A stretch of DNA of 64,000 nucleotides from Pestalotiopsis fici W106-1 (lineage: Eukaryota > Ascomycota > Sordariomycetes > Amphisphaeriales > Sporocadaceae): contig NW_006917095.1 of the NCBI RefSeq assembly GCF_000516985.1, positions 1,927,077-1,991,076 of the forward strand. Direction: 5' to 3'. The translations under genes were made by a program, and so were the position numbers. Each line of letters starts with the position of its first letter. Position 1 is the first letter of the stretch. This document shows, piece after piece, positions 1-13,076 of the stretch. The notes under the pieces were generated by a model. The model saw nothing but the letters and a program-made list of their open reading frames with translations, did not search any database and was not told the DNA's origin.

Positions 1-2
1 CG

Positions 3-3000
3 CTCATCGTAACACCGGAGACGCTGAAGAAGCAATGGATTTCAGAGATCAAGAGTCACGCCCCGGCGCTACGCGTCATGGTGTACGATGGATTGTTCAA
101 ACACCAGGAAACTGTAGAGGAGCTCAAAAAGCAGATGATCGAGAGCGACGTGGTTGTGACAACATACAGCAGCTTGCGAGCTGAAATTCACTTGACACGA
201 CCAGAGCCGGAACGCTCAAGGCGGCACGAACGGAAGCGTGCTCGCGCAACATCACCACTAGTCAAGCTCTCGTGGTGGCGCGTCTGCTTGGACGAAGCAC
301 AGCAAATTGAGAGTGGTGTTAGCGCTGCTGCAGAAGTTGCCAGGCTGATACCGAGAGTCAATGCCTGGGGCATTACCGGTACTCCCGTCAAAGAGAAAAT
401 CCAAGATCTCTGGGGTCTTTTACGATTTCTCCGCTATGAACCATTTGCGTCTTATCCGGCCACCTGGGACACTCTTATATCAAGACACCGGGATTACTTC
501 ACACAACTTTTCAACAGATTAGCTCTGCGCCATACCAAGCATGCGGTCAGGAGCGAGTTGGTGCTTCCACCTCAAAGGCGGTATGTCATCACGATGCCAT
601 TTACCGCAGTAGAAGAGCAAAACTATCGGAGCAGGTTCAAGAGAGAAGCAGAGTCCCTAGGTTTGTATGAAAACGGCGTCCCTATCGTCCCTGCAGACTG
701 GGACGCAAATAAACCTTCGACCATTGATCAAATGCGACGGGCCTTGGCTACATTGAGACAGACAGTGCTGCATCCACAACTTGGGCCGGAACGAGCACGT
801 GCACTGGGCGGCAGCATAAGCAAAGCTCTGAAAACGATTGACGAAGTATTGGACGCAATGATTGAACAGACTGATTCAGTCATCAAGCAATGGCAGCGAT
901 CATATCTCCTTGCTAAGCTGAGGAGAGGTCAACTTTTGGAGAATTCTCCCCGTGTTCCGGAAGCTTTGGCCATATGGTCAGAGGCGCTGCTTGAGATCGA
1001 GGCCCTGGAAATCGAATGTCGCTCTCAGATGATGTCCGAATTAGAGAACGCGGGTATCACTACAGAAGATGAACAGCGAGTCATCAATGATGAAGGTGAC
1101 TTTGAAGACGGTTCAGATCAGCAGAACATACTCCCTCGTCTTGGCGAAGCACGCAGAAGACTCCGCAGCGCCTTGGATCTAAAACACAGAGCGGTATTCT
1201 TCATCGCAAGTGCCTACTTTCAGATCAAGTCAAACGAAAAGATGACTGATCCGAACTCTGATGAATTTGGACGTCTAGAAAAGCTTGAGGCTGATGGCTA
1301 TAAGAATGCCAATTTGATCCGTCAAGAAATTCTCCAGGAGACAAACACCAAGGCGGCATTGTACATGACAGAATTGTCCAAGAAGGCCAAGAAGCAATCC
1401 TTTGTGGATATCCCCGAGTTCAAGAGCAGCATAAGAGGTGGCCTTGAAACCCGACGCCATGTTGACCAGTATGAAGAACTCATCGAGGTCCTGAACGAGC
1501 AAGCAAATATGGTGGATCAGCTGCGCGAGCATGTCATTCAGCTACTTCTCAGGCCACTCGTTGACCGAGAGGAGGAGGAAATCACCGGCGAGGAATACGA
1601 AGACTCCACAAAGATACAAAATGATTTAATGGTCTATACGACCATACTCAGGGCCGCAATTTCCGATCGTCAAGAAGCGCTCAGTGGTTTGGTGAACGAA
1701 CGCACCAAGCACGAGCTTGCATCCTATAAACGGCAAGCAACGCAAGGCGAGGGACCATCTCCAGAAACTTTTCTAGGGCTGTTGAAATTGCGCGATGAGT
1801 CACGGCCAAAAGACCTTCAAGGCTCTTTACGCGGACTCATTTCAGACCTGCGTGAGCTTGCCACAAAATTACACGGTGATAATTCGGAGCGTTCGCAAAC
1901 GGAACTACGCATTGTTCGCGACCTACAGAAACTGGTTCAAGAAGATACTGTCAAACAGACCAAAGCAAACGCGAATTTGGAAAAGGAACTCGGATTCTTC
2001 ACATCGGCAATGAATGCTCGTGTTGAGTATTACCGCCAGCTGCAAGCACTCTCTGACACGGTCGCAACATGGGATCGAGAAGATCTTGAAAAAGACGACA
2101 TACGCATGCGTGACCTCCTCAATGAGGAGGCAAGGTGTCAACGGAAGATTCAAGACGAGGTAGCAGCGCAGCGCTATCAAGTTCATCTCAAGGATCAAGG
2201 GCAGACTTCCGAAAAGAAAATATGTCCAGTGTGTACAGATCCATACACAGTCGGCATCCTTACACCATGTACCCATGAATTTTGCGAAGAGTGCATCGCA
2301 ACTTGGGTTGCAGCTCACCACCGTTGTCCCCTCTGCAAAAAGCCAGTGTCGATGCGAGACTGCCATAAAATTATCGCCCGAGAACCAAAGCTCAAGCTTC
2401 GCCAGGATCAGGAGTCAGCAATTTTGAATGATCCACACTCCCCGGAATCTCAGCATCAGTCCAGGACACAAGGTATATATACCAGCTTCGGGGAGGATAA
2501 GCTGAAGGAGATCAATGATATCCCATTGGATGGTCATGTGATGCCCACCAAGGTGACTGCACTCATCCGCCATCTTCTCTTTTTGCGCAAGACCGATCCC
2601 GGAGCCAAATCAATCATATTCTCACAATTTGGCGCCTTTCTTGACATCTTGAGACAAGCCTTGAATCGACATCATATTGGGAATTTATCATTCTCCACCA
2701 AGAATGGCATCACTCGTTTCAAAGAGGATCCAGCGATCGAATGTTTTCTGATGGACGCAAGAGCGCATGCCAGTGGCTTGAACCTCGTCAACGCGAACCA
2801 CGTGTTTCTCTGTGAGCCACTGCTGAACACGGCACTAGAGCTGCAAGCAATCGCTCGAGTCGACAGAATTGGTCAAACTCACGAAACCAATGTTTGGCTA
2901 TATCTCGTGGAAGGAACTGTAGAAGAGTCTATATACAATCTTTCCACAAAACGAAGACTCGAGCACATGGCAACGACCAGGAAAGGCAAGGAGACGGAGT

Positions 3001-3359
3001 CATCGGTACCTACCATATCCGAGGACAATCTGGAGGTTGCGAATTCTATGGAGCTGCAACAAGCAAATCTGCCCAAGCTAATGGACAAGGACACCCGTCT
3101 GGGCGAAGTTGTTGACCAGAACGATCTGTGGACCTGTCTATTTGGCCACGTCACCGGGGACGAGGATGCGGAACAAAATGCCATGTCCTCAGATGCTAGG
3201 TTCGAAACCCAAGCCGTAAGAGGGTTCCTGGCTGGACGGGCAGCTCAAGAAAGGGCTGAAACTCAGACAAGATATCACGAGGAGAGAGAAATGCGAGGAG
3301 GGTCGGAGGCAGTATTCGACGAAGGATCAACCGAGGAAGAGAGCGAACTTGACATATAG
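3..3359 (+). CDS. IRC20: SNF2-family ATPase with RING finger, SHPRH/IRC20 type (5' partial)
   Basis: This is the 3' part of a large SNF2 ATPase/E3 ubiquitin ligase gene. The frame is open from base 3, before the first ATG at 78, and already reads SNF2 motif Ia there (LIVTPETLKKQW), so the true start lies left of the window. Further motifs in order are: the Walker B variant DEAQ (about 290-305) in place of DEAH; GITGTP (about 370); a long coiled-coil insertion; a C3HC4 RING finger with CPVC, CTHEFCEEC and CPLC (about 2222-2345); and the second RecA lobe with SIIFSQF and the motif VI pattern ARVDRIGQ (about 2850-2875). A RING placed between the two lobes, together with DEAQ, is typical of SHPRH and yeast Irc20, nuclear proteins of DNA-damage tolerance and ubiquitin signalling. 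No intron is needed in the visible part. An AATAAA lies about 35 bases after the stop. Irc20 versus another SHPRH-like paralogue cannot be settled without the N-terminus. Confidence 0.9.
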   Translation, partial: LIVTPETLKKQWISEIKSHAPALRVMVYDGLFKHQETVEELKKQMIESDVVVTTYSSLRAEIHLTRPEPERSRRHERKRARATSPLVKLSWWRVCLDEAQQIESGVSAAAEVARLIPRVNAWGITGTPVKEKIQDLWGLLRFLRYEPFASYPATWDTLISRHRDYFTQLFNRLALRHTKHAVRSELVLPPQRRYVITMPFTAVEEQNYRSRFKREAESLGLYENGVPIVPADWDANKPSTIDQMRRALATLRQTVLHPQLGPERARALGGSISKALKTIDEVLDAMIEQTDSVIKQWQRSYLLAKLRRGQLLENSPRVPEALAIWSEALLEIEALEIECRSQMMSELENAGITTEDEQRVINDEGDFEDGSDQQNILPRLGEARRRLRSALDLKHRAVFFIASAYFQIKSNEKMTDPNSDEFGRLEKLEADGYKNANLIRQEILQETNTKAALYMTELSKKAKKQSFVDIPEFKSSIRGGLETRRHVDQYEELIEVLNEQANMVDQLREHVIQLLLRPLVDREEEEITGEEYEDSTKIQNDLMVYTTILRAAISDRQEALSGLVNERTKHELASYKRQATQGEGPSPETFLGLLKLRDESRPKDLQGSLRGLISDLRELATKLHGDNSERSQTELRIVRDLQKLVQEDTVKQTKANANLEKELGFFTSAMNARVEYYRQLQALSDTVATWDREDLEKDDIRMRDLLNEEARCQRKIQDEVAAQRYQVHLKDQGQTSEKKICPVCTDPYTVGILTPCTHEFCEECIATWVAAHHRCPLCKKPVSMRDCHKIIAREPKLKLRQDQESAILNDPHSPESQHQSRTQGIYTSFGEDKLKEINDIPLDGHVMPTKVTALIRHLLFLRKTDPGAKSIIFSQFGAFLDILRQALNRHHIGNLSFSTKNGITRFKEDPAIECFLMDARAHASGLNLVNANHVFLCEPLLNTALELQAIARVDRIGQTHETNVWLYLVEGTVEESIYNLSTKRRLEHMATTRKGKETESSVPTISEDNLEVANSMELQQANLPKLMDKDTRLGEVVDQNDLWTCLFGHVTGDEDAEQNAMSSDARFETQAVRGFLAGRAAQERAETQTRYHEEREMRGGSEAVFDEGSTEEESELDI

Positions 3360-6300
3360 GATAAATTTCCGTGATACGACTCTAGGATAAAGAAATAAAG
3401 ATTATGATGATGATGACGATAATTGCCCACAAACGGGAATGAGAAAGCTTTCCCGTCTGACTAGCAGTGTCTATGAGGCTATTCACGGATAGCCATACTC
3501 ACCATCAGCTACATAGTGGCGTATCACTCTGCCTAAGATAGAGCCAGCCTAAGTGGTCCCATGCACTGTCTCGAAACTGCTGCTCGTTCATGGTAAATTC
3601 GACATAATCATTTGTCGTTGTGTTCTGGACTCTTTGGAGGGGAAAGAAAGGCGAACAAGGCTAGACTAGGCTCAGAGACAGAAGTTCCATATGACTGTCT
3701 TGACAACTTGTGTAGTTAGAAGTCGCCCTAGTGAAGCCTGGTTGACCTTGCAAAAAGATTTATTACGAGAGAACCGCAGATCAGGCAGAAGTTCCAGATG
3801 ACTCTTTTCGATCAAGGTCATCTATGGAATACACACCAACGAATCAAAACAAAAAGAAGCAATGCTAAGGTACGCGGTGCAGCCTGTGGGGAATGCCCAG
3901 CCATATAGGCGTGAACGGCTCCGAATAGACTCTTGGAGGGGTCGGTTCGGCTCGGGGTTTGCGCGGATAAGGGATGGCTTTCGTTGGAATTCCTTTCCCC
4001 ATGCACAGCAGAAGACACTGGGAAGGATTCAGTTTGTTTCTAGATGGGGGTTGGGATTCAAGGGTATTTGCTGGGCTGGAAATGTTTACGTGATAAGGTC
4101 CCTGGAGTCTAGTCAAGAGTCCCTTGGAAACATGAGTGCAGATACATTCTACACGTTAAGCTGTTCCACTATTGTCATTGAAGCATTGTTTGCGAAAGCG
4201 AGGGTTAGCCTAAGTCAGATACGGGTGTGCCCCATCGACGGAGTTCGGAGACTTTTCCATCTCTCAAACATTGCAAGGCGGGAATTCCGTACTTGGACAG
4301 CACTTCGGCGTGAATCTGATTTTCTCGAAGCGCCAGTCAGCTCTTTCATTACGTTGTGGCCTGACTCGGCCGCATCTTTGCAATTGACTTTTTTCTTCTT
4401 CTTCTTCTTCCTGTCATACAACATAACGCATTTACGTTCTCTTGTGTTGTACTGCCTTGATGATCATCGGGGGTTGAAGTGGTTGTCAGCCGGGGTGTTG
4501 ACCGAGGACATCTAGAATATCGGATTCGGATCTCGCATGGGGTCAGTGACTCAGTGTCCCCGCCCAGCAAGGGCCGCGAACTGATCCTTCTGCCGAATGG
4601 TGTACGGCCGACATAGACTCACCGCATCGAGGGCTTGCTTACTTACACAGTCACTATTGCAAATGACAAGAGAGGAAAAAGGGACGAGGAACGAAACTGT
4701 TTCTTGGGCGAAGTACTATAGTGGGGCCGCTCGGACTATAGTAAACTGCGAGGAGTCTGGGCAGAAAGACCCCGAGTACCTTGTATTAATAATTGATCAA
4801 AAAACATTCGGCGGCTATCAGGGTTAAGAACTCAGCACACGTTTTTTGTAATGCTTCCACCCCGCATAATGGACCATTCGGACCATGCTAGACTATGCAG
4901 TACAAAACTCTTTTTTCTCTGTAAACAAAAAGGGACATGCCAATATGACAAACAGGAATGACGTTGTCATGGTAAACGAATGCTTAGCAGGGCCTTGTAA
5001 GCTGAATCATGATGGCTGCTGCCGTATGCCGTATGAACCAATCCTGCAGGCATATGTACCTTGATGAGGCTATCCTCAAAAGAGTGTATGTGAGGTTACT
5101 TCAGTGGGTGCCAGACCCGTCACACCGCAATGTGATGTTGTCAATTGGCACACTTTGATGGGAATGTTTTGGTGGGCAGGAGACATCGGCATTTTGTGAA
5201 ATCGCCGGTTCGATCTGATTACTTTGTACATGACATTGCATTACACTACATTACCGACACATGTACACTACAGCACGTCTTGCTACAGTAAAAACCTGCT
5301 AAAAGGCGGAGGGGGGCAACCCATCAAGAGGCATACCTTATTTTCAACAAAAACGACGCCCACCCGGGCCGTTTAGCGGGTGCCTTAGCAGCGGACATAA
5401 GGGTTGCTTAAGACCATGTGGGCAATTCCGATCTAACATAATGTATCCCGCAAGAAATGTTTGTAATTCACCAAATAGTGATTATGGGAGAATCTCAAGG
5501 AATCAAGGAGACTAGGTAGACTTTAACACTAGGACTTGTGCTTCATGATACTATTACGAAATCTCTCGGGGACATGACAACATCGAAACCCGAAACTCCC
5601 AAAGGTCAAATGACTGAGCCTGGCGATTGCTTTGTAATGACAAGAGACTCTGCTTCTACTCAAGAGTGGGTGTAGTGCTTTTTCAGTACAAGTCCTTGTC
5701 CCCTCCACTCCTTCCTCGCGGCTCTAGCCTCCCGAAGCAAGACCTATCGTTCGCCCAGAGCGCCAAGCTCCCAGCCCAGGCGGCAGGTCTAGCAGACGCT
5801 AAAACACGCCTAGGTCGATCAACTACACTAATCAATCTCGGGGCCATGATTTGTATACAAAGATGCAATTTTGAGAACAGGCTGCCTAGGTACGCCAATT
5901 TTTAGGAAGAAATTGAGGCGAAAAATTAAAACATGATGAATTCAAGTGAACGTAGCCACGGACAGTGGATATGACTAATTCGGCAGTGACTGTTTACTCA
6001 ATCATTCAGTGAGGAACTTGATTAGTTGAAGTCAGCACCCTGGGCAAGTAAATACCTAAGTAGTGTACATCATCATACAGCATGTACTCGCTCGAACGCA
6101 CGTTTACGCCAGACCCGACCCGCGGGGTGTAAATCGAGGGCTCCGAGTGGTGAACCGTTTGCGCTAGGAATGCAACCTGAATTCCGTGCAGCAACGCCCG
6201 CATTCTGGAAGGGGAGGAAAAAGAAGACACATCAGTGAGGTAGGACATGAACACTGAATTCCCGGAGGTTATCGCCCACTAATCCGATGCCGTCACCACC

Positions 6301-7273
6301 TGTTACATTAGTTTAGCTCACGGTACTCTGTACGAATCCACTGTCCCTCCGTCCACTAATCGCTGTCTGCCCTACGTGTTTAATCGACTGCCTACAGTTT
6401 AGGTACCTTTAGGCCCCATAGTGAATGAATCAGACGGGGGAAACCCCCCCAGCTTCCAGACCACACCCCATGTCACTTGCCCTATCGAGATGGGGCCTTC
6501 TCGTTGCGAATCTGCTGCTGCGGCCTGTCTCGGCTATCCGCAAGCCGGCACGGGGTTGCTCTGATAGTAAAATCCGGAGACACACAGGGAACAGAGAGAG
6601 GAGTAGAACCAGAGAAGGGGGAGAAAAAAAAAGCGAGGGAAAAAAAAAAAGGGACGGTAACTTTGTACCCCTTGTCTATTTCGTGTGCAGTTGCGGGGCA
6701 CCTTCTACCTAAGAGTCAAAGCATCATAAAACTATCTTCAATGGGCACATTTTCTTCTAACCCCCCCAGTTCTTTAAAGCCGTCCAGGCTCCGTTACTGT
6801 TTCGTTTTTTCTTCGTTCCCTTCCCCTTTCTCCCAGTGTACATAATTCGGCCTTCACCCCTCTCCTGGAGCCTTGTTCCCTTTCTGTTCTCTTGGAACCA
6901 GGTTTTGGAGTAGTCGTTGTCGTCGTCGTCTCATGTCCCATCCCTGCCTCTACTAATTCGGCGAGGGTATCTTATCTTTAGGCGAATCTCATACCCGTCT
7001 CAGTCAATCGTCTGGACTGGCTTCGGAAGAGACATCCGGGGATACGAACTAATTGGGAATATATCGCCGCCAAGTTGAAAAGAAAATCCAGACAACCGTG
7101 CTGCCATATTTCTTTGCGCAGCCCGTGAATTTGAGGCGCTTGATATTTCTCTCCCAATTCTATATTTTCCATACCGGTCGCCATCCGCACAGATAAGTTT
7201 GCCACAGCATCTGGGGGCCGGGCTTCAACTGCACCTTACCGCGCCTCCCGTTTCGCGGTGAAGACGGGGCAAA
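3360..7273. other. 3.9-kb region without a convincing gene
   Basis: This stretch lies between the SNF2-RING gene and the ABC transporter. It contains short unconserved open frames, the longest at 3862-4515, none with a recognisable domain or start context. There is a short TTC microsatellite at 4393-4410. A homopolymer-rich stretch (A and C runs) at about 6430-6780 and pyrimidine-rich sequence at about 6780-6960 look like promoter and 5' leader of the transporter. Long upstream regions are common for regulated multidrug transporters. I see no tRNA, snoRNA or transposon structure. Confidence 0.6.
4393..4410. repeat. (TTC)6 microsatellite
   Basis: Six uninterrupted TTC units are read directly from the sequence, inside non-coding DNA. 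They create a run of phenylalanines in a chance open frame. Confidence 0.9.
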
Positions 7274-10200
7274 ATGACGGACAGCTCTTCGCTGAGGAAG
7301 GAGGAATTGGAGCCGGTAGATCCAGCGGCCGCGGTGAACGCCACCCACGAGTCCGAGCCCATTACTCCCGTCTCGCCCATCCTGGACCCGGAGGAGGAGA
7401 TCCGCCGCAAGGAGGAAGAGCATGAAAAGCGTGCCGAGAGGGAGGAGATTCGGCGGACACAGAGCACCGCTACCGACCTGAGCGTACTGACGCGGACCAC
7501 AACGGGCGCTTCTTCGCCGCCACAGTCGAAACCATGGTATAAACAACCCGATCCCCTGAAATGGGGCAAGATTCCGCCCGTACCGGAAGAGCGTGGCGAG
7601 TCGCGAGAGTACCACGCTGGCTGGCTCAGTAGGTTGACGTTCCAATGGATGGCGCCTTTAATGATGGTAAGTACCTCCAATCTCAGTGATTTGGAATGTC
7701 GCAAAGACTCCGTATGTATGTATACTAATATATTCTCAAGGCCGGTTACAAGAGACAATTGGATATGAAGGATCTGTGGACTATCAACCCAAATAGATCT
7801 GCAGATGTACTCACAGACAAGCTACAAGCAAATTTTGAAAAGAAAGTCAAGGAGGGCGGCAAGTATCCCCTGCTCTGGGCTCTGCACGAGACTTTCTTTT
7901 GGGAATTCTGGATTGGAGGGTTCTGCCAATTCGGTGCTTCCATCATGCAGGTCATATCCCCCTTCACACTGCGTTACCTGATTCAGTTTGCCACGGATGC
8001 GTATAACGCTTCACAGGCTGGAGAGCCAGCGCCACACATTGGCGCCGGCATGGGTCTGGTCATTGGTGTGACCGCCATGCAAGTCCTGCAAAGTCTAGGC
8101 ATGAACCACTTCATCTACCGCGGCATGATGATTGGTGGCCAAGTCCGAGCTGTACTTATCGGCGTGGTATACGAAAAGTCCATGGTGATATCAGGCCGGG
8201 CGAGAGCTGGCACGGATAAACCCAAGGACGATTCAGCAGCTGACGCCGACAACGAAAATGAAAAGGGCAGCAAGTCGAAAGCTAAATTCTGGAAAAAGGA
8301 AAAGAAGGGCAAAAAGGGCCCCCAACATGACGGAGCAGGATGGAGCAACGGAAAGATTGTGAACCTAATGAGTGTTGACACCTACCGTATCGACCAGGCG
8401 GCAGGTCTCTTCCACATGATTTGGAACGCTCCCATCATCTGTCTCATCACTTTGGTGCTCCTTCTGATCAATCTGACGTACAGCGCTCTCGCCGGTTTTG
8501 CGCTGCTGGTTATTGGTATTCCAGCCTTGACTCGAGCCATCCGCAGTCTGTTCAGGCGGAGGAGTGTCATCAACAAGATCACTGATCAGCGTGTGAGCTT
8601 GACTCAGGAGATTCTCTCTTCGGTTCGATTTGTCAAATACTTTGGCTGGGAGATGGCCTTTCTGGAGAGACTAAAGGACATCCGTGACCGAGAGATCCAC
8701 GCCATTCAGATTCTGTTGGCCATCCGTAACGCCATCAACGCCGTCAGCATGTCGTTGCCAATTTATGCCTCTATGCTGTCTTTTATTGCTTATTCGTTGA
8801 CTCGCCACGATCTTGCCCCAGCACAGGTCTTTTCATCGCTTGCACTGTTCAACGGTCTTCGTATGCCTCTCAACTTGCTGCCCTTGGTTATCGGTCAAGT
8901 TGTGGACGCCTGGGAGTCTCTCAGACGTACGCAAGAGTTCTTGTTGTCCGAGGAGCAGGACGATGAGGCCGTATACAAGCCAGAAGCCAAGAATGCAGTC
9001 GAGGTTGTCAATGCCAGCTTCACCTGGGAGCGCGCAACGGCTCAAGATTCAGAAAAGACTGCTGGCGGCAACGAGCCTGCAAAGAAGGCAAATGCCAAGT
9101 CGGAAGCTCCTGGATCTGACGACACGAGTACCCTTGTGGACGAACGTGAGCCTTTCAAGATTCAGGATTTGAACTTTGAGATTGGCCGGAACGAGCTCGT
9201 GGCTGTCATTGGTTCTGTGGGCAGCGGCAAGACAAGTTTGCTGGCTGCTCTCGCAGGTGACATGCGGAGAACATCAGGTGAGGTCGTCCTTGGTGCCTCG
9301 AGAGCCTTTTGTCCGCAATATGCTTGGATTCAGAATGCCACCCTCAGGAACAACATAACTTTTGGCAAAGACTTGGATCGTGAATGGTATAACGATGTCA
9401 TCCAAGCGTAAGTCTCTGATCTTCCCATTCCGTGCCCAAATGCCCTCACTAATATTCCAATGATAGCTGTGCCTTGCAACCTGACCTGGACATGCTTCCT
9501 GACGGCGACGCAACGGAGATCGGTGAAAGAGGTATCACAATCTCTGGTGGTCAAAAGCAGCGACTCAACATTGCCAGAGCAATCTACTTTGATTCTGACA
9601 TTGTCATCATGGACGACCCTTTGAGTGCTGTTGATGCCCATGTCGGCCGGCACATATTCGACAATGCCATTCTCGGCCTCCTCAAAGATAAATGTCGTAT
9701 CTTGGCAACCCACCAGCTTTGGGTTCTGAACCGCTGCGACCGCATTATCTGGATGGAAGGAGGAAAGATCCAGGCAATCGACACCTTTGACAATCTCATG
9801 GCAAACCACACCGGATTCCAGAAGCTGCTAGAGACCACGGCGGTCGAATCAAAGGACGACAAAGATGGAGAAGAAGCAGTCGTCGAAGAGAAGACGGCTG
9901 AAGCCAAGAAGGATAAAAAGAAGAAGAAGAAGAGCACAGGTCTCATGCAGGCTGAGGAGCGTGCCGTGTCCAGTGTTCCCTGGTCCGTCTATGGTCAATA
10001 TGTCAAAGCATCCGGAACGGTCTTGTCCGCGCCCCTCGTCATATTGGCTTTAATCTTGTCTCAGGGTGCCAATATCGCTACCAGTTTGTGGCTATCGTAT
10101 TGGACATCGGACCACTTTGGCTACAGCACCGGTGTCTATATCGGAGTATATGCTGGTCTCGGAACGGCACAGGCTCTTCTCATGTTTGTGTTCTCGCTCA

Positions 10201-11828
10201 TGCTGACAATCTTTGGCACCAATGCCAGCAAGACCCTTCTACGCCAGGCTGTCACTCGCACGTTGCGAGCGCCCATGTCGTTCTTTGATACCACTCCTCT
10301 CGGTCGCATCACGAACCGCTTCTCCAGAGACGTGGACGTCATGGACAACAACTTGACCGATGCCATGCGAATGTACTTCCTCACCATGGCTATGATCATT
10401 TCGGTCTTTTGTCTGATCATTGCCTTCTTCCACTACTTTGTCATCGCCCTCGTCCCGCTCATTATCATATTCATCATTGCAACGGCATACTATCGGCAGT
10501 CTGCCCGTGAGGTGAAGCGATTCGAGTCAATCCTCCGTTCGGTTGTTTTTGCAAAGTTTGGCGAGGGTCTTACTGGCGTGGCAACGATTCGTGCTTATGG
10601 ACTGAAGGAACGTTTTACATCGGATCTGCGTCGCGCCATCGACGAGATGAACTCGGCCTATTTTCTGACTTTTTCGAACCAGAGGTGGCTATCTATGCGT
10701 CTCGACCTTATTGGTAATCTGCTGGTCTTCACCACTGGTGTGCTAGTTGTCACTGCCCGATTTTCGGTTGCACCCTCAATTGGCGGTCTGGTGCTCTCGT
10801 ACATTCTCGGTATCGTTCAGATGCTGCAGTTCACGGTCCGGCAGCTGGCTGAGGTGGAAAACGGCATGAACGCTGTGGAACGTCTGCAGTACTACGGTAC
10901 GCAGCTCGAGGAGGAGGCACCCGAGCACACGATCGACATCAAGCCATCGTGGCCGGAGAAGGGTGAGATCATCTTTGACAATGTCGAGATGCGATACCGT
11001 GCCAACTTGCCGCTTGTTCTCAAGGGCATGACCATGCACGTCCGCGGTGGTGAGCGCATTGGTATTGTCGGCCGCACGGGTGCCGGCAAGAGTTCAATCA
11101 TGTCGACGCTTTTCCGTCTCGTTGAGCTGTCGGGTGGTCACATTACAATAGACGGCCTGGATATTTCGACAATTGGCCTCCATGATCTCCGGTCGAGACT
11201 CGCCATCATCCCTCAGGACCCAACGCTCTTCCGCGGCACGGTACGATCGAACCTGGACCCCTTCTCGGAGCATGATGACCTCAAGCTCTGGTCGGCGCTG
11301 CGACAGGCCGATTTGGTATCCCAAGATGCCTCAATCGATGACAGAGACCCAACTCGCGTCCACCTCGACACAACGGTTGAGGAAGACGGACTGAACTTTT
11401 CGCTCGGTCAACGCCAGCTCATGGCGCTTGCGCGTGCTCTGGTGCGTGGTAGTCAGATCATTGTGTGTGACGAGGCGACCTCGTCCGTCGACATGGAGAC
11501 AGACGACAAGATCCAAAACACAATTGCAACTGGATTCAAGGGCAAGACGCTGCTCTGCATTGCGCATCGACTGCGCACCATCATTGGTTACGACCGCATC
11601 TGCGTCATGGACGCGGGTCGCATCGCCGAGCTCGACACCCCCGCGGCTCTGTGGCGTCAAGGTGGTATTTTCCGCAGCATGTGCGACCGCAGTGGTATCC
11701 GTATGGAGGATATTGCTGGCGCGCGGGAGCAGTTGAGCAGCGGATCCAACACCAGCAGCGATGACGATAGTAACGTTGTCGACGAAAAGGCCGGTGGTTC
11801 TAGCGGAGACGATGGGCAGCAAAAGTAG
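7274..11828 (+). CDS. YOR1: ABCC-subfamily multidrug transporter, Yor1-like
   Basis: Three exons (7274-7666, 7741-9407, 9467-11828) give 1473 residues, close to the length of yeast Yor1 (1477). Both introns have GTAAGT donors, CTAAT branch sites and AG acceptors, and the joins restore PLMMAGYKRQLDMKDLW and VIQACALQPDLDMLPDG. The layout is TMD1-NBD1-TMD2-NBD2 without the extra N-terminal TMD0, as in Yor1. NBD1 has Walker A GSVGSGKT (about residue 620), signature ISGGQKQR and Walker B IMDDPLS, where Asp replaces the catalytic Glu. NBD2 has Walker A GRTGAGKS (about 1221), signature FSLGQRQ and a consensus Walker B CDEATS. One degenerate plus one consensus ATP site is normal for ABCC proteins. 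A lysine-rich insertion (about residues 305-330) lies in a cytosolic loop. The expected role is ATP-driven export of organic anions, oligomycin-like drugs and lipids at the plasma membrane. Confidence 0.95.
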
Positions 11829-13076
11829 ATACCCCAAGGAAAGGGAAGATACTCCAGTTTGGGATGGTTGATGGATAAGCATCAAAAAGTACATATTAAA
11901 GTTGATGATACTATCAACTACATCAAGCATTTAGGAATTCTCGGAAAAGAGGAAGAGAAGCCTTACCAGCTTGGATAAACATAGCATAATAGACAATGGA
12001 GTAATGACTAAAAAGAATTAGAGTTGCATGACAAACCAGGTCGCCCTGCGTCGCCAATGTGTAGAATGGTGAATATGGGAAATCATTGTAGTAACGCCTT
12101 TGAGTATGTCTTTCTTGTATTGGTGTGCCTTCTGCCGAGAGTAGTTGGACGTGTGGTCATTGCTAGAAGAAGGGAAGGGGGCATCTTTATATAGAGATGA
12201 AAAGACGACGAGGGGTGGTGATACTTTTCATTCCCAGTGGACTCATCAAGTGTAGGAAGCAAAGATCCAACGACACCTCTCATAGAAAATAAAGAATCGA
12301 GAAAAGAGGAGAGAAAAAGGAGAAGTGTCTAGCGTTGTAAGATAATAGCGACTGCGTATATAAGCATATTGTGATTTTTGGCCAACTAGAACCAAACTAA
12401 AGTAAGTACTGATTCTGCGGGGACTCGAGCGCAGCAGCTCTATCGAGAAATTGACATGATCAGGGAGAAGAAAATGTGATATATCATAAATATGGTGATC
12501 CATGATTATATAGACGATCAATCTGGGATGATGAAACACCATATTACTATAGAGACAGTATAGAAACACAGAAAGGATAATATTGGCAATTATTTTTGAA
12601 AGCAAGAACGAGTCAAACATCATGTACTCGACGCGTCTCTTCACGACATCTTTAAAGCAAATATGATTCGAGAAAGTTTGGTATTGCTTAAAATGATGAA
12701 TAATGAGCTATGGGATGCTGGTCCAATTGACAATGAAAACTATGGTATAAAAAGCGGATACGTATTTACGGTGCTTGGAATTTTTCTTCTTGCTCTGGAG
12801 TAGCCAAATGATACGACACACGCATACGGGGGGAAAACAAGCCAACCACCCCCTTTAATGAACTCCTTTTCTCCATTCCAAGATGCAAAATGCCGGGGGA
12901 GAACACAGTTTTTCTGCTCGTGGAAGCCTGGTATCCGATGATACCAAAAAAGTCTGATGATATTCCTGACCACCCAAAACCTGGAGAGACCTTCCATCAT
13001 GATTAAATATCTCTCTTTTTTATGACGATGCGAGTTGGGAACGAGGGAAAAAAAGCAAGAGGTATCAAAAACGGAT
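11829..13076. other. convergent intergenic region
   Basis: This is 3' flank shared by the ABC transporter (+) and the CSI2-like gene (-). It is AT-rich, with scattered short frames such as 12246-12644 (-) that show no domain or codon bias. I see no RNA gene or repeat in it. Confidence 0.6.

Noticed and set aside
3862..4515. 217-residue plus-strand open frame
   Set aside because: It has no domain, contains a microsatellite-encoded Phe run and odd composition. No leader or terminator pattern supports a gene.
7160..7758. Minus-strand frames of 161 and 177 residues over the first YOR1 exon
   Set aside because: They are antisense shadows of a well-supported exon with conserved protein sequence.
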